Assembly (NCBI GenBank): GCA_045107005.1
Contig: JBGCFP010000021.1
Coordinates: 25,050-89,049, forward strand
Origin: JBCCMA01 sp045107005
GTDB taxonomy: Bacteria; Pseudomonadota; Gammaproteobacteria; Steroidobacterales; JBCCMA01
Reading direction: 5' to 3'
Length of the DNA: 64,000 nucleotides
Part shown: positions 15,951 to 25,159 of the stretch, piece after piece
Numbering within the stretch: the first letter of the stretch is position 1
Layout of the letters: every line of letters begins with the position of its first letter
Notes under the pieces: model-generated
The model's input: the letters and a program-made list of their open reading frames with translations, nothing else
Database searches by the model: none
Told to the model about the DNA's origin: nothing
Translations under genes and position numbers: made by a program

Positions 15951-17716
15951 TATTGGCCCTCATCCTTGCGTTTGTCCGTTGACCGCAGGTGTTCCGGTCG
16001 GTCGTCGACTTCGTTCACATGGCGATCGATGTGGGCATTGAACTGGGCATAGTCGGTAAAGACACGTTGCCGATTCTGGCCGAGATAAAGAAAGTGATCG
16101 TACTCGTTATCCTCAGGACGCAGGGAGAAGTGAATGACGGTCACGCTGGCGCTCTTTTGCAGCACGTCGAGCGCGGCGTGCACGGTGTGGCCGGGCAGCA
16201 CGTCGTACAGTGGTCCGATCACCAGGATGCGCGGTCTGGCGATCAGCGCGGCGGCCAGTTTCAGGCGCAGCGTTTCTGTGATGGACAAAGGCCAGCCCGT
16301 GACGGCAATTGGGGTATCCAATCCTTCTTTCAGCTGTGCCACTGTGTCAGCCAGGTCGACGGCTTTGAGCGTGTCGAGAACCTGATTGGCGGTCACTTTG
16401 TCCGCACTCAGCCGCAGGTATTCGCGGATGGTTATCTCGATCACGGTGGGTCTGTCGAGCACGATGATTTCGTGGCGCAGGGCGTGAGCCTGGATGGATT
16501 TGGTGTCGTGGCCGCCGACGGCAATATAGCCGCTTTGCGGTACGTCATGGCGTTTCATGAAGTTGGTAAACATGCGCTGCAGCGAATGACTGGCCGTGCA
16601 GGCGAGTACGCGCGATCCGCCCGGTATCTCAAAATTCAGCGTCGTGGTGTTGCCACGGGTTTGCCCGCGCGCATTGACCAGAGCAAGATCGCTGCCGCCC
16701 TCCAGCTTCTCGTCTGTCCCACTGAAGTCTTCCTGTTCGATTTCGTAGAACAACGACAGCTCTTCAATGGCTGCACACAGGTCGTAGAAGTAGGTCATGT
16801 AAGTGCCGAGCTGCGACACCCCGAAAAACACCACCGATAGCACCAGCTCCGCCGCCACCAGCTGGCCGATGGTCAGCTCTCCCTGGATCACAAGATAGCC
16901 ACCCAGGCCAAGCAGGCTCGCGCTCGCAAGCGCGTAGATGGTCAGGAACGCGATGGTCTGTGTGAAGTGGTGGCGAAAGTGGCGGACGTGCTCGGCCATG
17001 TAGTCGGCGGTGACCGCATCGGTACGCTGCAGCGCGTCGCGAATGTGGCGCTGGGTTTTGAAAAAACCGTTCGAGGAGCCGAGGCTCTCCAGCCACGCAC
17101 CCGTTGCGTGTTTCTTGTGGGACAGCCGCATCGCACTCTTGATCGCAGCTCTGCCCCATACCAGCCACACGACCCAGATCAGCACAATCAGCACCAGATT
17201 GAAGGCCAGAAACGCCGGGTGGTAAAGCGACGTCAGCGCAAAGCCGACAGCGGCTTGCAACAAAATGGAGAAACCGCCCACCAGCAGATACGGAATACGC
17301 TTCATGACGACAATGATGTCGAAGTAACGATTAAATAAAGGCCCCGTGCTGTGATCGTCAAAGAACGGGTTCAAAGCGTATATGGAGCGCAGCGAAATTT
17401 CGGAGACCATGCGCGCGTAAAAACGTCGACCAAAGACGTCCACCAGATGCGTGCGCAGCGCGTACAATAAGCCCGAGAACATCAGCAGTGTAAAAAGCGT
17501 GACCGAGAGCACGATGAGCGGCGTGGTCAATCCGGTGTTAACGATTGAGTTGACCAGCATCTGTACGGAAATCGGTGTGGCGAGAGACAGCACGCTGATC
17601 CCGATGCCGTAAATAATGGCCAGCGCATAGAATTTCCGTTCCGGCCCCAGGATCTTCTTGAAGAAGTGAAACAGTTCCGGCAGCGTGCGATGGGTGCCGA
17701 GTGCGTTCTCAGTCAT
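15950..17716 (-). CDS. ABC-type exporter protein with degenerate ATPase domain
   Basis: Its 588 residues include a six-helix ABC exporter membrane domain at about 25-310, with recognisable family features (GIGISVLSLATPISVQMLVN; GGYLVIQGELTIGQLVAAELV). The nucleotide-binding half keeps the fold length but not the chemistry. The Walker A position (about 370-382) reads VLACTASHSLQRM with no GKS/T. The signature reads LSITE (478-482) instead of LSGGQ. Walker B reads ILVIGPLYDVL (497-507) with neither Asp nor Glu. It should not hydrolyse ATP. It is coupled to HlyD and TolC genes, so it may form a passive or otherwise energised export complex, or pair with another ATPase. Confidence 0.85.
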   Translation of the reverse strand: MTENALGTHRTLPELFHFFKKILGPERKFYALAIIYGIGISVLSLATPISVQMLVNSIVNTGLTTPLIVLSVTLFTLLMFSGLLYALRTHLVDVFGRRFYARMVSEISLRSIYALNPFFDDHSTGPLFNRYFDIIVVMKRIPYLLVGGFSILLQAAVGFALTSLYHPAFLAFNLVLIVLIWVVWLVWGRAAIKSAMRLSHKKHATGAWLESLGSSNGFFKTQRHIRDALQRTDAVTADYMAEHVRHFRHHFTQTIAFLTIYALASASLLGLGGYLVIQGELTIGQLVAAELVLSVVFFGVSQLGTYMTYFYDLCAAIEELSLFYEIEQEDFSGTDEKLEGGSDLALVNARGQTRGNTTTLNFEIPGGSRVLACTASHSLQRMFTNFMKRHDVPQSGYIAVGGHDTKSIQAHALRHEIIVLDRPTVIEITIREYLRLSADKVTANQVLDTLKAVDLADTVAQLKEGLDTPIAVTGWPLSITETLRLKLAAALIARPRILVIGPLYDVLPGHTVHAALDVLQKSASVTVIHFSLRPEDNEYDHFLYLGQNRQRVFTDYAQFNAHIDRHVNEVDDRPEHLRSTDKRKDEGQ

Positions 17717-17755
17717 ATAGAAATTCCGTGGCCATGCGCGAAAGTGTACGCAAAA

Positions 17756-18211
17756 CTAGCGCGCCGTGTTGGGTTGCCGCTCAACCAGATTCAGGCTGCG
17801 GCACGACCAGATCGGTTCATCGCGCTGATTGATGAGCTGATAGTCGAAAGTAACGACGCCGCGTGTTGGATCGGTTTTCGACACCCGCTTGTGCGTGCAC
17901 CGTGACCGGGCACGAACGCTGTCATCGGGTCGCAGCGCCAAATGCCAGCGAACGTCTTCCCACGCCAGGCCGCAAATCCATGCGATGTCTTTCGCGATTT
18001 CGTGGTCCAGTGCGCGCCAAATGGCCATCACTTGTATGCCTGACGCGATGACCGAGCCAAAACGCGATGCACGCGCCGCGTCCGCATCGGCGTGAAAATA
18101 CTGCGGGTCATATTGCTGCGCAAACGCGATGATCTCCTCTTGTGTGACCGTACGAGCACCGGACACCGCGAACGCGTCATCGACAGCCAAATCTTCAAAA
18201 TACCGAGTCAC
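17756..18211 (-). CDS. MaoC-like (hot-dog fold) dehydratase family protein
   Basis: A protein of 151 residues from GTG 18211, two bases after the ubiG stop. The motif YDPQYFHADADAARASRFG (about 33-51), followed by VIASGIQVMAIW, is the MaoC/R-hydratase hot-dog signature with the catalytic Asp and His. Such enzymes hydrate enoyl-CoA or related thioesters; the exact substrate is unknown. It appears to be co-transcribed with ubiG and lies 39 bases before the ABC-type gene. Confidence 0.85.
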   Translation of the reverse strand: MTRYFEDLAVDDAFAVSGARTVTQEEIIAFAQQYDPQYFHADADAARASRFGSVIASGIQVMAIWRALDHEIAKDIAWICGLAWEDVRWHLALRPDDSVRARSRCTHKRVSKTDPTRGVVTFDYQLINQRDEPIWSCRSLNLVERQPNTAR

Positions 18212-18213
18212 AG

Positions 18214-18972
18214 TCAGTTCTTTTCGTCTGGCTTCGCCGCACACAGCATGTAGTTTACCTGTAGCGACGGCTGCAGCGAGAACTTGCGCGTCAAAGGGTT
18301 AACGTTCACTCCTGTGCGCGACACAATGGCGAAGTTGCCCTTGGCCAGCAGCGTCGTCATTTCGTCTGGCGTGCGAAACAGTTGCCAGCGATGCGTGCCG
18401 CGAGGTAGCCAGCGCATCACGTACTCCGCACCAATAATGCCAAACAGCCACGACTTGGGCGTGCGGTTCAGCGTGGCAAGAAACATCAGCCCACCTGGTC
18501 GCACCAGTGCGCAGCACGCGGCCATAAAGCCGTCGATGTCACTGACGTGTTCGACCACTTCCATGTTCAACACCACGTCGTAGCGCTGGGCCGCCGCCGC
18601 CATCGCCTCGGCGGTGGTGCACGTGTAGTTCACAGCGAACGTCGATTCGTGTGCGCTCGCGATGGCAATGTTCTTTTCCACTACGTCGATGCCGTGAACG
18701 TCAGCGCCAAGAGCGGCCATGGATTCGGACAGAATGCCACCGCCGCAACCGACATCCAGTACCCGTAATCCCGCCAACGGCGCGTCGCCGGCCTGCAGAT
18801 CAAAGTGCGCCATAATCTGATCGCGTAACCACGAAGTGCGCAAGACATTGAGACGATGCAAAGGCCAGAATGGACCGGTCGGGTCCCACCAGGTGCTGGC
18901 CAGATTGGCGTAGTACGCCACCTCGCGTTGGTCGACGCTGGCGCTTTTTGCGTGTTCAGGTGTTGAGTTCAT
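18214..18972 (-). CDS. ubiG: Ubiquinone biosynthesis O-methyltransferase UbiG
   Basis: This is 252 residues from ATG 18972. The N-terminal ASTWWDPTGPFWPLHRLN is a UbiG hallmark. The SAM-binding motif I is VLDVGCGGGILSESMAALG, followed by VHGIDVVEKNI and MEVVEHV. It methylates the two hydroxyl positions of the ubiquinone head-group precursors, in the cytosolic Ubi complex. Further in-frame codons upstream exist, but family similarity begins at this ATG. It is divergent from proB and heads a minus-strand run of five genes. Confidence 0.93.
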   Translation of the reverse strand: MNSTPEHAKSASVDQREVAYYANLASTWWDPTGPFWPLHRLNVLRTSWLRDQIMAHFDLQAGDAPLAGLRVLDVGCGGGILSESMAALGADVHGIDVVEKNIAIASAHESTFAVNYTCTTAEAMAAAAQRYDVVLNMEVVEHVSDIDGFMAACCALVRPGGLMFLATLNRTPKSWLFGIIGAEYVMRWLPRGTHRWQLFRTPDEMTTLLAKGNFAIVSRTGVNVNPLTRKFSLQPSLQVNYMLCAAKPDEKN

Positions 18973-19097
18973 GCTGGGCACATTAGCGAATTCGGGGCCG
19001 CTATTTTGTAACACTCGGTGTGCGGGCGTCCACGCACGCGTTGCCCCGCGAGGCTGAACTGATAGCATGGCCCGATGATCGGAAATCACTCCTTGTA

Positions 19098-20219
19098 ATG
19101 CTTGAACGAGCATCACGCGTTGTCATCAAGATTGGCTCGTCTCTGCTGGTCGATGAGCAGGCGGGCGGATTGCGCGAACAATGGCTGGCGGGCCTTGTGG
19201 CCGACGTCGCGGCACTGCGCACCGACGGGGTCGAGGTCCTGATCGTGTCATCAGGCGCGATCGCCATGGGGCGTCGAGGTCTTGGCTTGCCGACGGGCGT
19301 CTTGCGGCTTGACGAGAGTCAAGCGGCTGCTGCCAGCGGGCAAATTCGGTTGGCGCACGCGTGGCAGCGAGCGTTCGAGCTCGTCGACCTGCGTGTGGCG
19401 CAGCTGCTGCTAACGCTAAACGACACTGAATCGCGGGGGCGCTATTTGAACGCGAGGCGGACGGTCGAGACGCTGCTCAAGCTTGGCGCTGTGCCCATCG
19501 TCAATGAGAACGACACGGTGGCAACGGAGGAAATCCGCTACGGCGACAACGATCGCCTGGCCGCGCGAGTGGCGCAAATGGTTGGTGCGCAGCGCCTGAT
19601 TTTGCTGTCGGATGTCGACGGGCTGTACAGCGCGGACCCGGAAAGAGACGCGGGCGCTCGTCACGTGCCGGTGGTCGACGACATCACCGAGGAAACGGAC
19701 GCGATGGCGGGGGACGCGAGTTCCAGCGTCGGCACCGGTGGCATGCGCACGAAAGTGCTCGCCGCGCGTATTGCCGTCGCAGCCGGTTGCGAAGTTTTGG
19801 TGGCTGACGGGCGAGTGCACCGGCCTCTGCAGGCCCTGCGCGACGGCGCACGGCACACGCGCTTCGCTGCCAGCGGCACGCCGGCGTCAGCGCGCAAACA
19901 GTGGATCGCCGGCTCTCTGTCCCGGCGCGGTACGCTGAGCATTGATGATGGCGCCGCCACCGCGCTGCGCGCGGGCAAGTCGCTGCTGGCCGCGGGTGTC
20001 ACGGAGGTCAACGGCCAGTTCGAGCGCGGCGATGCGGTGAGCGTGATCACGTCTGCCGGCGTCATCGTGGCCGTAGGCCTGTGCGCTTACGCGGCACGTG
20101 ACAGCCACAAAATACGCGGGCAGCGAGGCGAGCGCATCGCGACGCTGTTGGGGTACTCCGGGCGACCGGAGTTAATTCATCGTAACGATCTGGTGCTACT
20201 GACCGACCCGGAAGAATGA
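19098..20219 (+). CDS. proB: Glutamate 5-kinase
   Basis: A protein of 373 residues from ATG 19098. It has an amino-acid-kinase domain (VVIKIGSSLLVDE, VLIVSSGAIAMGRRGLGL, VPIVNENDTVATEEIRYGDND, GTGGMRTKVLAA) followed by a C-terminal PUA domain from about 280. It phosphorylates glutamate in the first step of proline synthesis; ProB is normally feedback-inhibited by proline. Its stop overlaps the proA start (ATGA), so the two enzymes, which channel the unstable glutamyl phosphate, are co-translated. Confidence 0.95.
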   Translation: MLERASRVVIKIGSSLLVDEQAGGLREQWLAGLVADVAALRTDGVEVLIVSSGAIAMGRRGLGLPTGVLRLDESQAAAASGQIRLAHAWQRAFELVDLRVAQLLLTLNDTESRGRYLNARRTVETLLKLGAVPIVNENDTVATEEIRYGDNDRLAARVAQMVGAQRLILLSDVDGLYSADPERDAGARHVPVVDDITEETDAMAGDASSSVGTGGMRTKVLAARIAVAAGCEVLVADGRVHRPLQALRDGARHTRFAASGTPASARKQWIAGSLSRRGTLSIDDGAATALRAGKSLLAAGVTEVNGQFERGDAVSVITSAGVIVAVGLCAYAARDSHKIRGQRGERIATLLGYSGRPELIHRNDLVLLTDPEE

Positions 20220-21484
20220 CCAACACTGACTTAAACGCCACGCTGTTGGCGATGGGCGAGCGCGCCCGCGCGGCGAGCCGTGCACTCGCTCAAGCGACCG
20301 CCGAAACGAAGAATGCGGCGCTCGAACACATGGCCGCGCACTTGCGTCGCAACAGCGAGCACATTCTCAGGGCCAATGCTCAAGATGTTGAAGCCGCTAC
20401 GCAAGGCGGGCTGGCGCCGTCGATGCTGGATCGATTGGCGCTCGATGGGGCCCGGGTCCGGGCGATGGCGCAGGGCATCGAAGCCATCGCACGCTTGAAC
20501 GATCCGGTGGGCCAGACTATCGCCGACTGGACGCGACCGAACGGGCTGCGCATCCGACGCGTGCGGGTTCCACTGGGGGTGATTGGAATCATTTACGAGT
20601 CGCGCCCGAACGTCACCGCGGATGCTGGTGCGCTGTGTCTGAAATCGGGTAACGCGGCGATCTTGCGCGGCGGGTCGGAAAGCCTCAAGTCGTCGTCGGC
20701 GATCGTTGCGTGCTTGCGTCAGGGGCTGGCCGACGCCGGACTGCCGGTGGACGCCGTGCAAATGGTGCCGACCACCGATCGCGCTGCCGTCGGGCTGCTG
20801 CTGAGCGGATTGAATCAAGCCGTGGATGTGATCGTGCCGCGCGGGGGGCGCAGCCTGATTGCCCGGGTGCAGGCGGATGCCCGCGTTCCGGTCATTGGCC
20901 ACCTGGAAGGTTTGTGTCACGTCTACATTGATGCCAACGCCGATCCGGACATGGCCCGTGCCATTGTGCTCGACGCCAAACTTCGTCGAACCGGCATTTG
21001 CGGCGCGGCGGAGACGCTGTTGCTCGACAGCGCGGCGAGCGAGGCACTACAGAGAGACGTGATAGGCGCGCTGCTCGATGCCGGTTGCGAGGTCCGGGCG
21101 CACGCGGCGCTGAGGGCTCTGGATTCGCGACTGCAACCGGTAACCGAGGCGGACTGGTCGACGGAATATCTCGATGCCATTATCAGCGCAGCGCCCGTGG
21201 ACGGCGTGGCTGGCGCAGTCGCGCACATCGCCCGCTATGGATCGGGCCATACCGAGGCCATTGTGACCGGTGATGAGGCGCAAGCTGCTGCGTTTCTTGC
21301 CGGGGTCGATAGCGCCATTGTTCTACATAATGCTTCCACGCAGTTTGCGGACGGTGGCGAATTCGGAATGGGCGCGGAAATTGGCATTTCCACCGGCAAA
21401 CTTCACGCGCGCGGGCCGGTCGGGGTTGAGCAGCTGACCAGTTACAAATATGTCGTCGCAGGCACTGGGCAGGTTAGAGGGTAG
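20216..21484 (+). CDS. proA: Gamma-glutamyl phosphate reductase
   Basis: This 422-residue enzyme of the aldehyde dehydrogenase superfamily shows LGVIGIIYESRPNVTADAGALCLKSGNA, VPRGGRSLI and the active-site Cys in RRTGICGAAETLL. The final GPVGVEQLTSYKYVV is a ProA hallmark. It reduces glutamyl 5-phosphate to the semialdehyde with NADPH in proline biosynthesis. The start overlaps proB. The gene ends at the edge of a palindrome belonging to the downstream regulator. Confidence 0.95.
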   Translation: MTNTDLNATLLAMGERARAASRALAQATAETKNAALEHMAAHLRRNSEHILRANAQDVEAATQGGLAPSMLDRLALDGARVRAMAQGIEAIARLNDPVGQTIADWTRPNGLRIRRVRVPLGVIGIIYESRPNVTADAGALCLKSGNAAILRGGSESLKSSSAIVACLRQGLADAGLPVDAVQMVPTTDRAAVGLLLSGLNQAVDVIVPRGGRSLIARVQADARVPVIGHLEGLCHVYIDANADPDMARAIVLDAKLRRTGICGAAETLLLDSAASEALQRDVIGALLDAGCEVRAHAALRALDSRLQPVTEADWSTEYLDAIISAAPVDGVAGAVAHIARYGSGHTEAIVTGDEAQAAAFLAGVDSAIVLHNASTQFADGGEFGMGAEIGISTGKLHARGPVGVEQLTSYKYVVAGTGQVRG

Positions 21485-21510
21485 ATAACAAACTCAGGAT
21501 ATTGTTATCC
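21484..21510. promoter_or_regulatory. Palindromic operator candidate over a promoter
   Basis: GATAACAA (21484-21491) and TTGTTATC (21502-21509) are a perfect 8-base inverted repeat with a 10-base gap. A second, overlapping inverted repeat, GGATA (21497-21501) with TATCC (21506-21510), shares the right half. The right arm coincides with the -35 element of the regulator promoter. Autoregulation by the winged-helix protein is inference; a weak proBA terminator is a less likely reading. Confidence 0.55.
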
Positions 21511-21530
21511 GGTTTTAAATCGCCTATTAT
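21502..21530 (+). promoter_or_regulatory. Sigma-70-type promoter of the winged-helix regulator
   Basis: TTGTTA (21502-21507) and TATTAT (21525-21530) are separated by exactly 17 bases. The predicted start is near 21537, giving a leader of about 25 bases that contains GAGGT before ATG 21562. The -35 lies within the palindrome's right arm. Confidence 0.6.
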
Positions 21531-21561
21531 TTCGCTCCCCTTTGAATCGGAGTTTGAGGTA

Positions 21562-21927
21562 ATGAGCGAGGCTGCCAACGAGTGGACCTTCCTGAGTAAC
21601 TACGCCCATGTGGTGATCTGTCTGGCCAAGGACTCGCACATGCGCCTGCGAGACGTGGCCGATCACGTTGGTATCACCGAACGCACGGCGGTACGACTGG
21701 TCACTCAGCTCGACGAAGCGGGCATTGTGGTGCGGGTCAAAGACGGTCGCCGCAACAGCTATCTGATCAATACCGAGAAACACTTGCGCCACGACATTGA
21801 GGCCCACTGCACTGTCGGAGACCTGCTTAAAACGGTTCTCGGCGAGCAGGCCGTGCGCGATTTACAGCAGGCCGCGACGCGCAACGTATCGCTGGCGCCC
21901 CAAAGCAACGGACTAACGACGTTCTGA
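21562..21927 (+). CDS. Winged-helix transcriptional regulator (MarR-like)
   Basis: A protein of 121 residues from ATG 21562, with GAGGT five bases upstream; an in-frame TTG at 21502 overlaps the operator and is rejected. The DNA-binding unit is HMRLRDVADHVGITERTAVRLVTQLDEAGIVVRV with the wing KDGRRNSYLI. The C-terminal 45 residues are helical and hold the only cysteine (AHCTVG). A palindrome over its own promoter suggests autorepression. Its targets are unknown; the neighbouring carotenoid-type genes or proBA are possible. Confidence 0.8.
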   Translation: MSEAANEWTFLSNYAHVVICLAKDSHMRLRDVADHVGITERTAVRLVTQLDEAGIVVRVKDGRRNSYLINTEKHLRHDIEAHCTVGDLLKTVLGEQAVRDLQQAATRNVSLAPQSNGLTTF

Positions 21928-22121
21928 ACTCAGTCCCCTGCGCGAGCCGCTCTGTCTGATCCCCCCTCTCCGGTCTACCCGCCCCGAGATGCAGGCGGAG
22001 CCGCTCACGCTACTTTGCGCGCATCCTGGTTGAAGCGCGCTCCGAATATAGTCAAAGCGCACGCCCATCCGTTCCGTTACCATTGGGCGGGTAGCCTGAG
22101 TCTTTTCCTGCGGAGTAGCGT

Positions 22122-23675
22122 ATGTCTGAAACGGCCCGAACACTCGAATCGATAGCGCCAGCCCAGCCGCCTGATGAGCGCCCACACGCGGTAATCATTG
22201 GCAGTGGGTTTGGCGGTTTGTCGGCGGCGGTCAGGCTGGGAGCGAAAGGCTATCGGACGACCGTGCTTGAGCGCCTCGATGCGCCCGGCGGCCGCGCCTA
22301 CACCTACCACCAGGACGGCTACACGTTTGACGCCGGACCTACGATCATCACCGCGCCCTATCTGTTCGAAGAACTCTGGACTTTGTGCGGCAAGCGCATG
22401 GAAGACCACGTGACGGTCAAGCCCTGCGATCCCTACTACAAGATTCGGTTCGACGACGGATCGGTGTTCAACTACACCGGCGACGCCGAGCGCATGGAAG
22501 CGGAAATCGCGCGCTTTAATCCCGACGACGTGGAAGGCTATCGCAAGTTCATGGCCATGAGCGGGCGCATCTTCCAAACCGCATTCGCCGAGCTTGCCGA
22601 TCGGCCGTTCCACAGCTTTCTGTTTACGTTGCGCACGCTGGCGGATTTGGTGCGGCACGGCGGCCAGCGCTCGGTCTACAACCGGGTCAAGGGCTTTTTC
22701 AAAGACGACCGCCTCAAAATTGCGTTCACGTTTCATCCGTTGTTGATTGGCGGCAATCCGTTTACGACGACGTCTTACTACTGCTTGATCGCACACTTGG
22801 AAAGCAAGTACGGCGTGCACTACGCCGAAGGCGGCACCGGGTCACTGGTTACCGGTCTGATTGATTTGATCGAAGGGCAGGGCGGGAGCATTCGCTACGA
22901 CTCGGAAGTCGCGCAAATCGAAGCGACCAACAATCGCGCGAGCGGCGTTCGACTGGCCGACGGTGAACGCATCGGCGCGGATCTAGTGGTGTCCAACGCC
23001 GATCCGGCATGGACTTACGGCAAGCTGTTGTCAGAACATCCGCGCAAACGCTGGAAAGACAAGAAAATCGCACGGGGCAAGTATTCGATGAGTCTGTTCG
23101 TCTGGTACTTCGGCACGAACCGGCGCTTCGACGATGTCTATCACCACACGATGGTATTGGGCCCGCGTTACCGCGACTTGTTGACCGACATCTTCAAGCG
23201 CAAAAAGCTCGCACCCGACTGCAGTCTTTACTTGCATCGACCCACTTACGCTGACCCGTCTCTCGCGCCACCGGGATGCGACTCGTTTTACGTCCTGTCA
23301 CCGGTGCCCCATCTGGCGAGCGGTACCGATTGGAAGCAGGAGGCCGAAAGCTATCGTTTGCGTGTGCAGAAGCGGTTGGAGGAAACGGTGCTGCCAGGTC
23401 TGGGCGAATCGCTCGTGACGTCGCATATGCTGACGCCGCAGGATTTTCAGGATCGTTTGCTCTCGGAAAACGGAGCGGCATTCGCGCTCGAGCCTCAGCT
23501 CCTGCAGAGCGCCTGGTTCCGGCCGCATAACCTAAGCGAAGAGCTCGACGGCCTGTATCTGGTCGGTGCGGGCACGCACCCGGGTGCCGGTATGCCGGGC
23601 GTATTGTCGTCAGCCAAAGTGATCGAGCGTCTGATCCCCGATGCGCCGGCCGTGGCCGCGAGCGCCCAAAACTAG
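22122..23675 (+). CDS. crtI: Phytoene desaturase-type flavoprotein (CrtI family)
   Basis: This 517-residue protein has an FAD-binding motif (AVIIGSGFGGLSAAVRLGAKG, about 26-46) preceded by a 25-residue hydrophilic lead. It shows the CrtI motif RAYTYHQDGYTFDAGPT and the C-terminal signature GAGTHPGAGMPGVLSSAKV. CrtI enzymes desaturate phytoene stepwise to neurosporene, lycopene or didehydrolycopene at the membrane. CGGAG lies eight bases before the ATG. No crtB or crtE is in the window, so the pathway start must be elsewhere. It meets the crtD-like gene tail to tail, with stop codons overlapping on CTAG. Confidence 0.88.
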   Translation: MSETARTLESIAPAQPPDERPHAVIIGSGFGGLSAAVRLGAKGYRTTVLERLDAPGGRAYTYHQDGYTFDAGPTIITAPYLFEELWTLCGKRMEDHVTVKPCDPYYKIRFDDGSVFNYTGDAERMEAEIARFNPDDVEGYRKFMAMSGRIFQTAFAELADRPFHSFLFTLRTLADLVRHGGQRSVYNRVKGFFKDDRLKIAFTFHPLLIGGNPFTTTSYYCLIAHLESKYGVHYAEGGTGSLVTGLIDLIEGQGGSIRYDSEVAQIEATNNRASGVRLADGERIGADLVVSNADPAWTYGKLLSEHPRKRWKDKKIARGKYSMSLFVWYFGTNRRFDDVYHHTMVLGPRYRDLLTDIFKRKKLAPDCSLYLHRPTYADPSLAPPGCDSFYVLSPVPHLASGTDWKQEAESYRLRVQKRLEETVLPGLGESLVTSHMLTPQDFQDRLLSENGAAFALEPQLLQSAWFRPHNLSEELDGLYLVGAGTHPGAGMPGVLSSAKVIERLIPDAPAVAASAQN

Positions 23676-25159
23676 CTCGCTTTTCTCAGAAAGTCTGCGG
23701 CCTTCTCGGCCGCCAGGCGACCGGACATGGTCGCCATCGGAATGCCCGGCCCGGGATGGGCTGAGCCGCCGGCGACAAACAGCCCGTCTACTTTCGTTGT
23801 CGCGCCCGGGCGCCCAAACGTCGCGAATGCGCCGTGCGTGGCACGCCCGTAGAGTGCGCCGCCGGTCGCGGGGAAAAGACCGTTAAATCCGCCAGGCGTC
23901 GTCGCAACCGTTTCCGTTTCTTTGAGTGTCAGCCCGCAACCGGCCATCACCTCACGCGCGCGCCCCCTGATGCCGGCGACATAGTCGTCGTCAAACGGTT
24001 CGCGATCGCCGTCGGCCGGGGCGTTGACCAACAGCAACATACGTTCATCGCCAGTCGGCGTTGCGTCGCCAGTGCGATCTTGCGCGCAAAGGTACACGGT
24101 GGGTTTTTCTGTGATGTCTCGTCGTTTAAATACCGCGTCGAACTCGTCGCCGTAGTCGTCGCCGAAAAACACGTTGTGATGCGTCAGATCAAATCCGTCG
24201 GGCATTGCTGACGTGCACCAGGTGATCGCCGACAGCGACCGCTGCGCCACCGTTGTCGGTGTGACGGCGCCGGCCACTGCCGGTCCCAGCATGCCCCTCG
24301 CGAGCGCATTGGTGTCGCCGTTGAACACGACCGCATCCGCGCTGAGCGTCTCGCCGCCATCGAGTGTGACGCCGCTTACGCGATCACCGTCGACACGGAT
24401 ATCAGCCACGGTTGTATCGAACGCGTACTCAACGCCGTGCGATTCGCCAATCTTTTGCATGGCCCGCGCCACTTCGATCATGCCGCCGTCGACCTGCCAC
24501 ACGCCGTCCTGTTCGACGTGCGCCACGAGCATTAGTGTGGCGGGTGCGAGCATCGGCGACGATCCGCAGTACGTCGCATAGCGGCCAAACAGCTGGCGCA
24601 AACGCGGATCCTGGAAGTGCTGACCGAGAGCGCCCCACAGGGTTTGGGTTGGTGCCGTGCGCAGCATGACCGGCATATTCGACAGCCCCATGCGGCCCAT
24701 CAGTGAGACAACGCTCGGCCTTTGAGCGGCGATGAACGATTCTTTCAGCGCGCCGAATACGTCGCCACTGCGAGCGCAAAAATCGCGGTAGCCCTGCGCC
24801 TCTTGCGGACCGGCAAAGGCCTCGATGGCAGCGATCGATTCGTCGACGTCCGCAAACAAATCGAGCGTCGAGCCATCCTGCCAGCCGTGTCGCGCCAGAA
24901 TACGCGCCGGCGTCAGCGACAAGTGGTCCTCGATCCGCGTGCCCGCAGCCGCGAACAGGCCTTCAAAAATCCAGCGCATCGTAAAGACGGTCGGGCCGGC
25001 ATCAATGCCGCCGCCGTTAACCGCGACCTGGCGCATTTTGCCGCCCGGCTCGGCGCCGCGTTCGATGACCGTTACGCGAAACCCGCGGGCAGCCAGATCC
25101 ACCGCTGCTGCCAGCCCGCCCATGCCGGCACCCACGACGACCGCGTGTTGCGCGCTCAT
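23672..25159 (-). CDS. CrtD-like carotenoid 3,4-desaturase
   Basis: A protein of 495 residues from ATG 25159 (a longer open frame upstream has no family similarity). It starts with AVVVGAGMGGLAAAVDLAARG and carries the CrtD-like GGIDAGPTVFTMRWIFEGLF. The C-terminal AGGSAHPGPGIPMATMSGRL closes the FAD site. CrtD enzymes introduce the 3,4 double bond in 1-hydroxy-carotenoids of acyclic (spirilloxanthin/spheroidene-like) pathways. Assignment between CrtD and other CrtI paralogues is by motif memory. Its ATG overlaps the stop of the upstream membrane protein gene, so the two are coupled. Confidence 0.8.
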   Translation of the reverse strand: MSAQHAVVVGAGMGGLAAAVDLAARGFRVTVIERGAEPGGKMRQVAVNGGGIDAGPTVFTMRWIFEGLFAAAGTRIEDHLSLTPARILARHGWQDGSTLDLFADVDESIAAIEAFAGPQEAQGYRDFCARSGDVFGALKESFIAAQRPSVVSLMGRMGLSNMPVMLRTAPTQTLWGALGQHFQDPRLRQLFGRYATYCGSSPMLAPATLMLVAHVEQDGVWQVDGGMIEVARAMQKIGESHGVEYAFDTTVADIRVDGDRVSGVTLDGGETLSADAVVFNGDTNALARGMLGPAVAGAVTPTTVAQRSLSAITWCTSAMPDGFDLTHHNVFFGDDYGDEFDAVFKRRDITEKPTVYLCAQDRTGDATPTGDERMLLLVNAPADGDREPFDDDYVAGIRGRAREVMAGCGLTLKETETVATTPGGFNGLFPATGGALYGRATHGAFATFGRPGATTKVDGLFVAGGSAHPGPGIPMATMSGRLAAEKAADFLRKAS

